From Proteiniphilum sp. (GTDB lineage Bacteria; Bacteroidota; Bacteroidia; Bacteroidales; Dysgonomonadaceae): a DNA stretch of 30,346 bases. Within the stretch, counting starts at the first letter, position 1, and each line of letters starts with the position of its first letter. Both the position numbers and the translations under genes were made by a program. This document shows positions 1-8,146 of this stretch, one piece after another. The notes beneath the pieces are model-generated. The model saw only the letters and a list, made by a program, of their open reading frames with translations. It made no database searches and was not told where the DNA came from. Where the stretch lies: the NCBI GenBank assembly GCA_016649795.1, contig JAENWZ010000002.1, positions 1-30,346 of the forward strand, given 5' to 3'.

Positions 1-140
1 GTCATGATATCCTCCAGCAAGAATGAATAGGCCATTCTTCTTTCAACATATCCCATCAGTGAGCCAAAGAGCAGCATCCAGCCCCATACGATAAAAAGTA
101 TCGCCCACTTTTTCAATCTGTTTTTGGTAACTCCATTCAT
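1..140 (-). CDS. N-terminal fragment of a membrane protein (runs off the left edge)
   Basis: Only the first 46 codons are inside the window. The ATG lies at 140-138 and the frame stays open to base 1. The fragment starts with a basic stretch (VTKNRLKKWA) followed by one hydrophobic segment at about residues 12-33, so it is probably an inner-membrane protein with a cytoplasmic N-terminus, or possibly a signal anchor. The family cannot be recognised from this fragment. It shares the minus strand with the esterase gene at 295-1212, with a 154-nt AT-rich gap between them in which I see no gene. Confidence 0.5.
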   Translation of the reverse strand, partial: MNGVTKNRLKKWAILFIVWGWMLLFGSLMGYVERRMAYSFLLEDIM

Positions 141-294
141 TGTGAATTAATTTAAGTTAATTTAAATTGCTTCCATGTTATCAGTCGTCCACAGAATATT
201 TAGTTTCTTCATACTCTCTGTATCCAGCATTGATCAATTAATTTTAAAAAACAAGATTATCTCTGATTGATGAACACACAATTGTTAAGTCTCT

Positions 295-1212
295 CTATTT
301 TGTATGGTTTGCGATAAAATCACAAATTTCACCGAATGCTTCTCTGGCTTCGGGAAACAAAGGAGTTAACAAGGGAAAAGCATGCACCATATTATCCCAT
401 TTTCGTAACGTTACATCCACCCCATACGCTGTTGCAACCCCCGCCACATTCACGCAATCATCCAGATGTATCTCATGCGTTCCGGCGCAGATATACAACG
501 GCGGGATACCTTCGTAATTCCCGAACAGGGGTGATAACAACGGGTTTTTCGTGTCATTGCCTGAAATATACAGATTGGTCCAAACTGTCCATGATCCCAT
601 GGGAGCGACATCATTTTTTGCATTATACTCGAATGATTTTGCACTGCAGCTCAGGTCTGTGACAGGTGATATAGAGAAGGCCGCCTTGGGTAACGAAAGA
701 TGCTCTGCCTTCAATGCCAGTAACAACGACAGGGTTAAAGTAGCTCCGGCAGATTCTCCTCCAACAACGACGTTTTGGGACTTATATCCCTGATCAAGCA
801 ACCATTTGTAGATGGCGACACAATCTTCCGTCGCTGCCGGGAAGGAGTGTTCCGGTGCTAATCTGTAATCGAACACCAGCGATTTTAACTGACACCTCTC
901 TGCAAATTTGGCCACATGCATCCTGTGTGTAATGGTTGATCCTGAGATAAAACCTCCGCCATGTATATATAGTAAGATTTTATCCTTTTTAGGGTGTTGC
1001 GGGATGATCCACTCGGCATTGATTTCCCCGATAGATATTTTCTGTGTGGATATACTTTTGGGAAGTTTCACTTTGATTGACGATTTATCAACACTCTCCC
1101 GAAATTTCTCAACGGAGAAGCTTTCATCAACCACTTCAGGCTTCAATTGAAAAGAGAACAGATGCCTGTTTTTAATCATTCCGATGACTAATCTGCTTCG
1201 AAAACTGGACAT
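295..1212 (-). CDS. Alpha/beta-hydrolase esterase, hormone-sensitive-lipase (HSL) type
   Basis: This 305-residue protein carries the HSL-family hallmarks. The oxyanion-hole motif HGGG is at residues 84-87, the family signature DYRLAPEH at about 115-122, and the nucleophile motif GESAG at 152-156 with Ser154. A probable acid (Glu247 or Asp251) sits in the segment AGTHEIHLDD, and the catalytic His is His277 in MVHAFP. The family hydrolyses short-chain carboxyl esters; the actual substrate is unknown. There is no signal peptide, so it should be cytoplasmic. The length is normal for the family. A TACTTTTG box lies 22 nt upstream of the ATG, and the gene is divergent from the lipoprotein gene at 1479. 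Confidence 0.88.
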   Translation of the reverse strand: MSSFRSRLVIGMIKNRHLFSFQLKPEVVDESFSVEKFRESVDKSSIKVKLPKSISTQKISIGEINAEWIIPQHPKKDKILLYIHGGGFISGSTITHRMHVAKFAERCQLKSLVFDYRLAPEHSFPAATEDCVAIYKWLLDQGYKSQNVVVGGESAGATLTLSLLLALKAEHLSLPKAAFSISPVTDLSCSAKSFEYNAKNDVAPMGSWTVWTNLYISGNDTKNPLLSPLFGNYEGIPPLYICAGTHEIHLDDCVNVAGVATAYGVDVTLRKWDNMVHAFPLLTPLFPEAREAFGEICDFIANHTK

Positions 1213-1233
1213 GGTAAGATCTGTTTATAAAAA

Positions 1234-1241
1234 CAAAAGTA
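1234..1241 (-). promoter_or_regulatory. Bacteroidetes -7 promoter box for the esterase gene
   Basis: Read on the minus strand the bases are TACTTTTG, matching the TAnnTTTG -7 consensus of the Bacteroidetes primary sigma factor. Transcription should start a few bases downstream, giving a leader of about 15 nt before the ATG at 1212. Confidence 0.5.
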
Positions 1242-1404
1242 GTAATTATTATGAAAGTGTGATATAAGTTGTTACAAGAATGTTTATCAGAGAGATGAAA
1301 GTTTAACATTCTTACGGTCTGCTGTTATCACCCATAATGTGATGCTTAAAAGGAAGCTTCTAACTCCCGACTAACGTCATGTACAATAATAAATAATTAA
1401 TTTT

Positions 1405-1412
1405 TATCTTTG
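1405..1412 (+). promoter_or_regulatory. Bacteroidetes -7 promoter box for the lipoprotein gene at 1479
   Basis: TATCTTTG is an exact TAnnTTTG match, 66 nt upstream of the ATG at 1479. The surrounding sequence is strongly AT-rich. I see no convincing TTTG -33 box. Confidence 0.55.
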
Positions 1413-1478
1413 CAGGAATAAAACCGTTGATGTTGAAACAGAGGATCCATAAAACATCATCATAAATATGTACATCAT

Positions 1479-2654
1479 ATGAACCCTGCCCTGAAACTAA
1501 AAATCAGACCGATAATTCTGTTGTTCCTGACAACACCCGTTTTCATAGCCTGCGGTATAAAGGGTAATGCCGGTATAAAGCAATCCTCCCCGCATGAGGA
1601 AGTAATTGATGTAAGAGCGTATTCGGCGGATAAACCGGGTAACGTGTTGGACACTACTTTTGCAAAAATCCTGATTCCTGATCATGGAAGCATTACCGGA
1701 GGGGATGGTACCTATTCCATTGCATTACCGGACGGGAGAAGCCTGTTTTTGATGGGTGATTCCTATACAGGTCCGGTAATAAACGGCAGTCGTTCCATGT
1801 CTGACCATATGTTTCGAAATTCATACATTCTTTATGATAATGGTCGTGTAACTGCGCTGCTTGATGCCAACGGAGAGAACACCTCCGCAGCAATACCTCC
1901 CGGGGTGACAAATGAACATGAAAAATGGTATTGGCCCGGTCATGGTTTCGCAAGAGATAACAAGTTGTTTATTTTTCAAACCTTGATGTATCAGGGGGAG
2001 CCCGGGATGTGGGGATTCAGATACAAAACGACGGACATCCTTGAGTATAGTCTGCCGGACATAAAACTGAAAAGCACAAAAACGATACCGTTTGAAGGTT
2101 CAACCGATATTCATTTTGGGATGGCTGTGCTTGATGATAACGATTACATCTATATCTATGCGCAGGTGGATGTGGATAATGGGTGGGATCCCATCTCCGA
2201 TGCTTTAGTAGCACGCACAACCATCGACAAGCTGTATACGGCATGGGAGTACTTCGATGGTACATCATGGAGTCTTCATGCTTCTGATGCGGCGAAAATG
2301 GAGGGATTCTCCACTGTTCCGGTCTCATCCCAGTTTAATGTTTTCAAGCTGAATGATAAATATGTTTTATTGACCCAGTCTAAACAATTTAATTCCGGAG
2401 AGATCTATACATTTATTTCCGATCACCCTCAAGGTCCATGGTATAATAAAAAGCTGATTTATAAAATACAGGAAAAAGAGAACCCGAATCTGTTCACATA
2501 CAACGCCATGGCACATCCTCAATTTGAAAAAGAGGGAATGATTTTAATCAGCTATAATGTCAATAATCAAGATTTTGTACAGCAACATGATGATGTCTCA
2601 ACTTATCGTCCCCGCTTTCTCTGGATAGATATTGACAACATTGTGGGTGATTGA
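1479..2654 (+). CDS. Secreted lipoprotein, predicted beta-propeller fold (DUF5005/DUF4185-like)
   Basis: This 391-residue protein starts with a basic and hydrophobic signal segment ending in a loose lipobox (VFIAC, Cys25), so it is probably a lipoprotein. The mature part has recurring motifs of secreted beta-propeller proteins: GDGTYSIALPDGRSLFLMGD near residues 72-95, the NSYILYDNG segment, a central WYWPGHGF, and a C-terminal FTYNAMAHPQFEKEGMILIS. The pattern resembles Bacteroidetes DUF5005/DUF4185 lipoproteins and is distantly like glycoside-hydrolase family 43-type propellers. Catalytic residues cannot be assigned, so it may bind or cleave a carbohydrate. It appears monocistronic, with its own promoter and a hairpin after the stop. 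Family assignment is from memory of similar sequences. Confidence 0.65.
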   Translation: MNPALKLKIRPIILLFLTTPVFIACGIKGNAGIKQSSPHEEVIDVRAYSADKPGNVLDTTFAKILIPDHGSITGGDGTYSIALPDGRSLFLMGDSYTGPVINGSRSMSDHMFRNSYILYDNGRVTALLDANGENTSAAIPPGVTNEHEKWYWPGHGFARDNKLFIFQTLMYQGEPGMWGFRYKTTDILEYSLPDIKLKSTKTIPFEGSTDIHFGMAVLDDNDYIYIYAQVDVDNGWDPISDALVARTTIDKLYTAWEYFDGTSWSLHASDAAKMEGFSTVPVSSQFNVFKLNDKYVLLTQSKQFNSGEIYTFISDHPQGPWYNKKLIYKIQEKENPNLFTYNAMAHPQFEKEGMILISYNVNNQDFVQQHDDVSTYRPRFLWIDIDNIVGD

Positions 2655-2664
2655 AATGATAAAT

Positions 2665-2687
2665 GGGTGCAAGCCACTCCTGCACCC
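2665..2687. terminator. Hairpin between convergent genes (possible weak terminator)
   Basis: A 7-bp perfect stem (GGGTGCA / TGCACCC) with a 9-nt loop lies 10 nt after the stop of the lipoprotein gene and ahead of the convergent channel gene. No clear U-tract follows, so termination strength is uncertain. Confidence 0.4.
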
Positions 2688-2811
2688 TGTCATCTTGTTA
2701 GCTATTTTTGCACTGATCACCCTGGTTGTGTCTGGAATCGGATCCTTGTTAAGTTGACTATTTCATTGTAAAAAAGCGTACCTCGAACAAGAATTGTGAC
2801 GATTGAACGTT

Positions 2812-3693
2812 TTACCGTTCGGGATACTGTTGCGCGTTGTTTGTTCTGTGAAAATAACCCGTTTGATCGGAGACAAAATGCATATCCACCTGTGGGAACG
2901 GAATGGTAATGTTGTTTTCGGTAAACTTCTTAATGATGATTTTTCTGATGTCTGATTTTACATTCTCAATTCTGAAAACGTTATCGCTGAAGAACAACAA
3001 TTCAAAATCGAGAGACGAGTTGCCAAAATCAATAAACCGGGCGATTATTGTGGACTTGTCCGTTATATCCTGATGCTGGAGTGCGCTCTCTTTCAATACC
3101 TTTATGACCAGATCGAGATCGCTCCCGTATGCAACACCTACTTTGATTTTAAACCTTGTTCTTTTTTGCTGATGACTCCAGTTTATCACCTTGTTGGAGG
3201 TGATCAGTGAGTTTGGAATAATAATGACAATCTCATCTCTGTTGATAGCCTTGGATGTACGTAAACCAATCCGCTCTATCCTCATCACATCGTCATCCAG
3301 TTCCAAAATATCACCCACCCTGATCGATCCTTCAAACAGTAATATGATGCCTGATACAAAATTGTTGAAAGTGGCCTGTAAGCCCAGACCAACACCCACC
3401 AGCAGCGCGGCTGACCCGGCGAGGACAACATTCAGTTTTACACCCAGTGTTTCCAGTATCAACAGAATTGAAATGATCCAGATTAAGTACTTGATTATCT
3501 GAAATAGCGAAAATAGATTCCCTCTCTCGAACCTGTTTTCAATACTCTTACGGAACAACATTCGTTTGATCACTGAAATTAACAACATTGTAACTAGTAG
3601 TGTGATTACCACAGTGAGTATAATACTGTTGGTGAAAGAGTACTCTCCGATCCGGAATATCTCAAATTCAATAAACTTTTTCAACTTTTCCAT
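2812..3693 (-). CDS. MscS-family small-conductance mechanosensitive channel
   Basis: The 293-residue protein has three predicted membrane helices at about residues 20-45, 60-85 and 88-120. The third is the Gly/Ala-rich pore helix typical of MscS (AGSAALLVGVGLGLQ followed by FNNFVSGIILLFEG). The beta-domain signature GSIRVGDILELDD follows, then the segment IPNSLITSNKVINWS and a C-terminal alpha/beta domain. The length is close to E. coli MscS (286). It would sit in the inner membrane and release osmolytes on hypo-osmotic shock. It is monocistronic, with a TAAATTTG box 29 nt before the start. Confidence 0.92.
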   Translation of the reverse strand: MEKLKKFIEFEIFRIGEYSFTNSIILTVVITLLVTMLLISVIKRMLFRKSIENRFERGNLFSLFQIIKYLIWIISILLILETLGVKLNVVLAGSAALLVGVGLGLQATFNNFVSGIILLFEGSIRVGDILELDDDVMRIERIGLRTSKAINRDEIVIIIPNSLITSNKVINWSHQQKRTRFKIKVGVAYGSDLDLVIKVLKESALQHQDITDKSTIIARFIDFGNSSLDFELLFFSDNVFRIENVKSDIRKIIIKKFTENNITIPFPQVDMHFVSDQTGYFHRTNNAQQYPER

Positions 3694-3721
3694 TTTAGTT
3701 GTAGCGTGTTGTTTCTGGGAA

Positions 3722-3729
3722 CAAATTTA
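3722..3729 (-). promoter_or_regulatory. Bacteroidetes -7 promoter box for the MscS-type channel gene
   Basis: The minus strand reads TAAATTTG, an exact TAnnTTTG match, 29 nt upstream of the ATG at 3693. Confidence 0.5.
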
Positions 3730-3846
3730 GCAGAAAATTGCTTTCATCACTCTTTCTTCAAGATTTTCTATCTCATTTTTGTTTTTTCTTAATGGTCAGC
3801 TGCTCCATTCTTGTATGTGTTGTCGGTCTTTTTCCATCATTTTCAC

Positions 3847-3854
3847 TATCTTTG
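3847..3854 (+). promoter_or_regulatory. Bacteroidetes -7 promoter box for the ABC-F gene
   Basis: TATCTTTG is an exact TAnnTTTG match, 90 nt upstream of the ATG at 3944. It implies an untranslated leader of about 80 nt. A GTTG at 3819-3822 could be part of a -33 element. Confidence 0.5.
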
Positions 3855-3943
3855 TGCCCTCATTCGACCCTGAATGAAATCGACCCTGAAAAATTTTCGG
3901 GAAATTGCATATGTAACTAATAATCAGAAATATAAAATAAAGT

Positions 3944-5625
3944 ATGTCAGACGACAAGAAAATTATTTTCTCCATGGTGGGAGTGAGTAAAACATTCCCG
4001 CCGCATAAACAGGTGTTGAAAGATGTTTACCTCTCTTTTTATTATGGAGCCAAAATAGGAATTATCGGGTTGAACGGTTCGGGTAAATCGACACTGTTGA
4101 AAATAATAGCCGGCATTGAGAAGGAATTTCAGGGTGAGGTAGTGTCCGATAAGAGCTTTTCGGTGGGGTACCTGGAGCAGGATCCCAAGCTCGATGATAA
4201 TAAAACGGTGATTGAGATCGTACGCGAAGGTGTGCAGCCGATCATGGATCTGCTGGCCGAATATGAAGATATCAACCTGAAGTTTGGTCTTCCCGAGTAT
4301 TACGAGGATGAAGAGAAGATGAACAAGCTCTTTGACCGTCAGGCAGAGCTGCAGGACAAGCTGGATGCCGCCGATGCCTGGAGCATCGACAACAGGCTGG
4401 AGCGCGCGCGATGGATGCCCTTCGCTGTCCGGACGAAGATGAATCAGTGCATCATCTCTCGGGAGGTGAGCGCCGTCGTGTGGCACTCTGTCGTCTCCTC
4501 TTGCAGGAGCCTGATGTGTTATTGCTTGATGAGCCTACCAACCACCTGGATGCAGAGTCCATTGACTGGCTCGAGCAACATCTGCAACAATACAAAGGTA
4601 CAGTGATCTGTATCACCCACGACCGTTACTTCCTCGATCATGTCGCCGGCTGGATCCTCGAAATGGACCGTGGTGAAGGAATACCCTGGAAAGGGAACTA
4701 CACCTCATGGCTGGAACAGAAAACCAGGCGGATGGCACAGGAAGAGAAGCAGGTCAGCAAGCGCCGCAAGACGTTAGAAAGAGAGCTGGATTGGATCAAC
4801 ATGGCCCCCAAAGCCCGTCAGGCCAAAGGGAAAGCCCGTCTGAACTCCTATGAGCAATTGTTGAACCAAGACCAGAAAGAGCGTGAAGAGAAGCTGGAGA
4901 TCTTTATCCCCAACGGACCTCGACTGGGAAATAAGGTGATCGATGCCAGGGGAGTGGCCAAAGCCTTCGGCGATAAGCTACTGTTCGATAACCTCAACTT
5001 CATGCTCCCACCCAACGGTATCGTGGGGGTGATTGGCCCCAACGGAGCAGGTAAAACCACCCTTTTCCGAATGATCCAGGGAATGGAAACACCGGATAAG
5101 GGAACATTTGAAGTAGGGGAGACCGTAGTAACCGCCTACGTAGATCAGGCCCACGAAGCCATCGATCCCGAAAAAACAGTCTATCAGGTGGTCTCCGGCG
5201 GAACGGAGTTCATACGTGTCGGCGGGAAAGAGATTAACTCCCGGGCTTATCTGGCCCGTTTTAACTTCACCGGTGCCGATCAGGAAAAACTTTGTGGTGT
5301 GTTGTCCGGAGGTGAACGTAACCGTCTGCATCTGGCACTCACACTCAAAGCTGAGGCAAATGTGCTACTGCTTGATGAGCCGACCAACGATATAGATGTG
5401 AACACACTACGCGCAATGGAAGAAGGGCTTGAGAACTTCGCCGGCTGTGCAGTGGTTATATCCCACGACCGCTGGTTCCTTGACCGGGTATGTACGCATA
5501 TACTCTCTTTTGAAGGCAACTCCGAAGTGTTTTACTTTGAAGGCTCCTACAGCGAGTATGAAGAGAACAAAAAAATGCGTCTGGGCAACGTGGAACCAAA
5601 AAGGGTGCGCTACAGGAAACTGTAA
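3944..5625 (+). pseudogene. ettA: EttA-like ABC-F translation factor, broken by a 2-nt frameshift
   Basis: Two overlapping frames together make one ABC-F protein. The first gives 155 good residues with Walker A GLNGSGKST (residues 42-50), then leaves frame. The second resumes as MDALRCP with signature LSGGERRR, Walker B and DEPTNHLD, the linker rich in Arg/Lys, a second Walker A GPNGAGKTT, a second signature LSGGERNR, DEPTNDID and the ending EPKRVRYRKL. The switch is at 4402-4410 in the run g(cg)4. Removing one CG restores a 559-residue product, the usual EttA length (E. coli 555). EttA-type proteins bind the ribosomal E site and couple translation to energy state. Everything outside the junction is intact, so the lesion is either very recent, phase-variable, or a sequence error. 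Its own promoter lies upstream. Confidence 0.88.
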
Positions 5626-5658
5626 GGATGTAAAATTTTCTGTCTTGAATTGAAAGGC

Positions 5659-5973
5659 TTACATATCCAATGATCGCCTTAATGACTTTATATCCTGGCG
5701 TACATCCCAGACAAGAACGATATAAACTACATTGCTTTGAAGATAGTAATATAACTTGCTTCGGCGTTTAATGATTATGTATCGAAATGTTTTTGTTGAA
5801 GAGGAATGAATGGAATCCTTTTTACCCATAAAAGGATGGAGAGAAAGTAAGTTAGTTTGTGTTTCTATTTCATTACGAATGTTTCTGGCAATCGCATCAC
5901 CAAAATTTAATTTTATAAATTTCAGTGTTGCTTTCAGACTATCTTTACCTGTTTTTGTCCAAATTATTTCCAT
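5659..5973 (-). CDS. RelE/ParE-family toxin
   Basis: The 104-residue protein has the RelE/ParE layout. It begins with a beta strand (MEIIWT), then two helices (DSLKATLKFIKLNFGDAIA..), the motif LSLHPFMGKKD, and C-terminal strands ending YIVLVWDVRQDIKSLRR. It resembles the ParE branch, which poisons gyrase, more than the mRNA-cleaving RelE branch, but residues alone do not settle this. Its start overlaps the end of the upstream antitoxin gene by 10 nt, so the two are translationally coupled in one operon with the antitoxin first. Confidence 0.85.
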   Translation of the reverse strand: MEIIWTKTGKDSLKATLKFIKLNFGDAIARNIRNEIETQTNLLSLHPFMGKKDSIHSSSTKTFRYIIIKRRSKLYYYLQSNVVYIVLVWDVRQDIKSLRRSLDM

Positions 5974-6197
5974 CCCATTACACTATCCATCTCATCCATT
6001 ACCTCTTTTGTAGCGTAAGTTGGAAGATTCTCTTCCAATTCTTCAACTGACGAATGGAGGAGATCATAAAGAACAGGATTGTGTTTGTTCGACACCAATG
6101 TCATTACCTCATGCAGTTTACGAAGGTTGTCATCGTCAAGCTCCATAACATCTTGAATTACCTTTAACCGTAATGCGTCATTATCAGATGATTTCAT
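5964..6197 (-). CDS. Antitoxin partner of the RelE/ParE-type toxin
   Basis: This 77-residue acidic protein lies directly upstream of the toxin gene and overlaps it by 10 nt. It is helical and charged (ALRLKVIQDVMELDDDNLRK), with a C-terminal tail ending in EVMDEMDSVMGWK that could wrap the toxin. No DNA-binding fold is obvious, so its role as antitoxin rests mainly on position and size. Many Bacteroidetes ParE-type modules have similar small acidic partners. A TATATTTG box lies 29 nt upstream of the ATG. Confidence 0.78.
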   Translation of the reverse strand: MKSSDNDALRLKVIQDVMELDDDNLRKLHEVMTLVSNKHNPVLYDLLHSSVEELEENLPTYATKEVMDEMDSVMGWK

Positions 6198-6225
6198 TTC
6201 TATCGATTATTTTAAATTATTCTTA

Positions 6226-6233
6226 CAAATATA
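6226..6233 (-). promoter_or_regulatory. Bacteroidetes -7 promoter box for the toxin-antitoxin operon
   Basis: The minus strand reads TATATTTG (TAnnTTTG), 29 nt before the antitoxin start. The AT-rich stretch just upstream contains partly symmetric ATTGATTAATT sequence that could serve as an autoregulatory operator; this is speculative. Confidence 0.45.
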
Positions 6234-6298
6234 ACACAATTGATTAATTATTTGTTGATATTTTACATTTTCGATTCTACGATTATTATACAAAAAAT

Positions 6299-6341
6299 CA
6301 AAGGAGTTATTGTTCAATGCGCACAATAAAACAAAGGAGTT
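6299..6341. repeat. Pair of 10-bp direct repeats with a small hairpin between them
   Basis: CAAAGGAGTT occurs at 6299-6308 and again at 6332-6341, 33 bp apart (about three helical turns). Between them lies a 6-bp inverted repeat, TATTGT (6308-6313) / ACAATA (6323-6328). The block lies in the divergent intergenic region (6198-6472), upstream of the 6394 promoter box, where a regulator could bind. There is no gene in this gap. Confidence 0.4.
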
Positions 6342-6393
6342 TGCAATCATCGTCAGGTTCTTAATGATTATGATGATGTTCCTTGATTTTCAT

Positions 6394-6401
6394 TATCTTT
6401 G
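6394..6401 (+). promoter_or_regulatory. Bacteroidetes -7 promoter box for the DUF5686-type gene
   Basis: TATCTTTG is an exact TAnnTTTG match. Because it lies inside the longest open frame (which opens at 6383), transcription would begin after that first ATG. This supports the later start at 6473, about 65 nt downstream of the predicted transcription start. Confidence 0.55.
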
Positions 6402-6472
6402 TGGTGTTCGACTCCATACTGCAGAAAAAAATTGCCTGGCCGGATTTAAACGTGGGTAAAGAATATAACAAG

Positions 6473-8065
6473 ATGATGAGAAAATCGATAGTAATTGTAC
6501 TGATACTTATTCTACAGACTACGCTTTATGGGCAAAACAGTCTCTATAAAGGGGTGGTTACCGATGCGCAGTACAAGACACCGGTACCCTATGCCATTGT
6601 TTACGTGGAGCATACACAGATTGGCGCCGTGGCCAACAACATAGGTGAATTCACGTTTACGGTTCCCTATTCTCTGAAGAATAGCAGGCTGGCGAGCGTG
6701 GGGGAGGGGTACCGTCTGACCTACCTCTCACCGCAGAGCCCCGGGCAGGCTCCCTTGCACATTGCTTTGCAGCCACAGGAAACGGAACAGGATCTTATAT
6801 CGCCACCGGGTGGTGTTTCAGAGAAACAAGGAAAGATTGTGTCGCTGCTGAACAAGGCGGCCCGGTTTGTGATAAATGACTGGATTCCGCTGGGAGATCC
6901 TGAAACCAACAAATTTGATTTTGGCAGGATCCAAACCTTTCCCACCTACAACTCCATTGAAGGTGTTCGTCTCAGAGCGGGTGTCGCTTCCAACTCACGT
7001 CTGAGTCCGCACTTCTTCGTGAAAGGATATCTTGCCTACGGATTCAGAGATCAGCAGTTCAAGTATCGCGGCGAAGCCATCTGGTCGTTCGACAAGAAAG
7101 CGTACCACGACGAGGAGTTTCCCAAAAATAACCTGCGACTGGTGTACGAGAAAGATCTCTATTCACCCGGTGAGATGCATCCCCGTGCACTAAACGACCT
7201 GCTGCTGGTCACTTACCGGCGGTCGCTCAACGAGGCTACCTATCGCAATTTTGCCGAGATCAACTACGAAAGAGAGTATAAAAACGGATTGGCACATACA
7301 GTCTGGTTGAGGAGAGCACGAATGATTACGGAGGGTGAATTGCGATTTGAAGAACTTGAGGGAGATATGATCTTACACGAACATGCCCTCAATACATCCG
7401 AAATGGGGCTGCAATTACGTTACTCCGTGAGAGAAGCATACGTGCAGCAGAAACGCAAACGCCGGCCTATTGAGATGACCAGCCCTGTTTTTTTCCTTTC
7501 TCACACGATAGGGCAGTACGATTACTTCGGTGAGGAGAAGCCTTTTCACCGCTCGGAGCTCTCTGCCCAGAAGCGCTTCCTGCTGGGTGAGGCCGGCAGG
7601 ATTGATGCCGTAGGAGAGGTGATGAAGATATGGAATGCCGTGCCTTTCCCCTTGCTGGTCTATCCCAATCAGAGACAGAGGCATCATATCGAGAACAACG
7701 CGTTCTTCCTGAACAGGGCACTCGAGTTGATGGCCGATGAACAGTATACCCTTCGGACCACATTCGTAGGGGATGACCTGTTACTGTCAAAAATACCGTT
7801 GCTGGACAGGTTGGGAATAAAGGAGCTGCTCTCCCTGAGAGCATCCTACGGCAGACTGAGCGACAAGAACGATCCCGAACAATCATCGCATCTCTACACA
7901 TTCCCTGCTGCTTCACAGAGATACGGGTCCACACCCTATCTGGAAGGAACAATCGGTATAACCAATGTCCTGGGTCTTCTGAGGGTGGAGTATGTGCATC
8001 GCTTCACCTATCGTGATCTCCCCGATGCTTTGCTGGGGAAGATCAGGGTCGATGTGACACTGTAA
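6473..8065 (+). CDS. Outer-membrane protein with carboxypeptidase-regulatory-like domain and DUF5686-type barrel
   Basis: I place the start at 6473 (or 6476), giving 531 residues that open with a clean signal peptide (MMRKSIVIVLILILQTTLYG). The open frame reaches back to 6383, but the -7 box at 6394 makes that upstream start unlikely. Residues about 22-95 form a CarboxypepD_reg-like beta-sandwich (KGVVTDAQYKTPVPYAIVYV). After that come aromatic, alternating beta strands typical of an outer-membrane barrel, with the DUF5686-like segment FFVKGYLAYGFRDQQFKYRG. The protein ends in RVDVTL, a strand-like C-terminus. DUF5686 proteins are usually about 800 residues, so this is a short form that seems to lack the middle region. 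Function is unknown. Confidence 0.75.
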   Translation: MMRKSIVIVLILILQTTLYGQNSLYKGVVTDAQYKTPVPYAIVYVEHTQIGAVANNIGEFTFTVPYSLKNSRLASVGEGYRLTYLSPQSPGQAPLHIALQPQETEQDLISPPGGVSEKQGKIVSLLNKAARFVINDWIPLGDPETNKFDFGRIQTFPTYNSIEGVRLRAGVASNSRLSPHFFVKGYLAYGFRDQQFKYRGEAIWSFDKKAYHDEEFPKNNLRLVYEKDLYSPGEMHPRALNDLLLVTYRRSLNEATYRNFAEINYEREYKNGLAHTVWLRRARMITEGELRFEELEGDMILHEHALNTSEMGLQLRYSVREAYVQQKRKRRPIEMTSPVFFLSHTIGQYDYFGEEKPFHRSELSAQKRFLLGEAGRIDAVGEVMKIWNAVPFPLLVYPNQRQRHHIENNAFFLNRALELMADEQYTLRTTFVGDDLLLSKIPLLDRLGIKELLSLRASYGRLSDKNDPEQSSHLYTFPAASQRYGSTPYLEGTIGITNVLGLLRVEYVHRFTYRDLPDALLGKIRVDVTL

Positions 8066-8143
8066 CAGTCGTAAATGTGACATTGTAACAGATGTAAATC
8101 TGACGCTGTAAATGATGTAGATATAACCCCGTAGTAGTATAAA
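8052..8143. repeat. Degenerate 23-bp tandem repeat, four units, spanning a stop codon
   Basis: The units are 8052-8074, 8075-8097, 8098-8120 and 8121-8143. Units 1 and 2 match at 20 of 23 positions, units 2 and 3 at 17 of 23, and unit 4 is more decayed. The shared core is TGACaxTGTAA, with ATGTGAC starting the first two. Unit 1 encodes the last residues (DVTL) and the stop of the outer-membrane protein gene; the others fill the spacer up to the next ATG. It looks like serial duplication of the gene's 3' end. Confidence 0.7.
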
Positions 8144-8146
8144 AGG

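Noticed and set aside
3738..3920. 60-codon plus-strand frame before the ABC-F gene
   Set aside because: It covers the ABC-F promoter box and leader, and its Phe/Ser-rich translation looks like AT-rich non-coding sequence.
4402..4410. Programmed ribosomal frameshift in the ABC-F gene
   Set aside because: The site is a CG run with no heptameric slippery sequence, and the family is normally encoded in a single frame. A slippage mutation or sequence error fits better.
8052..8143. CRISPR array
   Set aside because: The 23-bp units are directly adjacent with no spacers and diverge steadily, and no cas gene is present.
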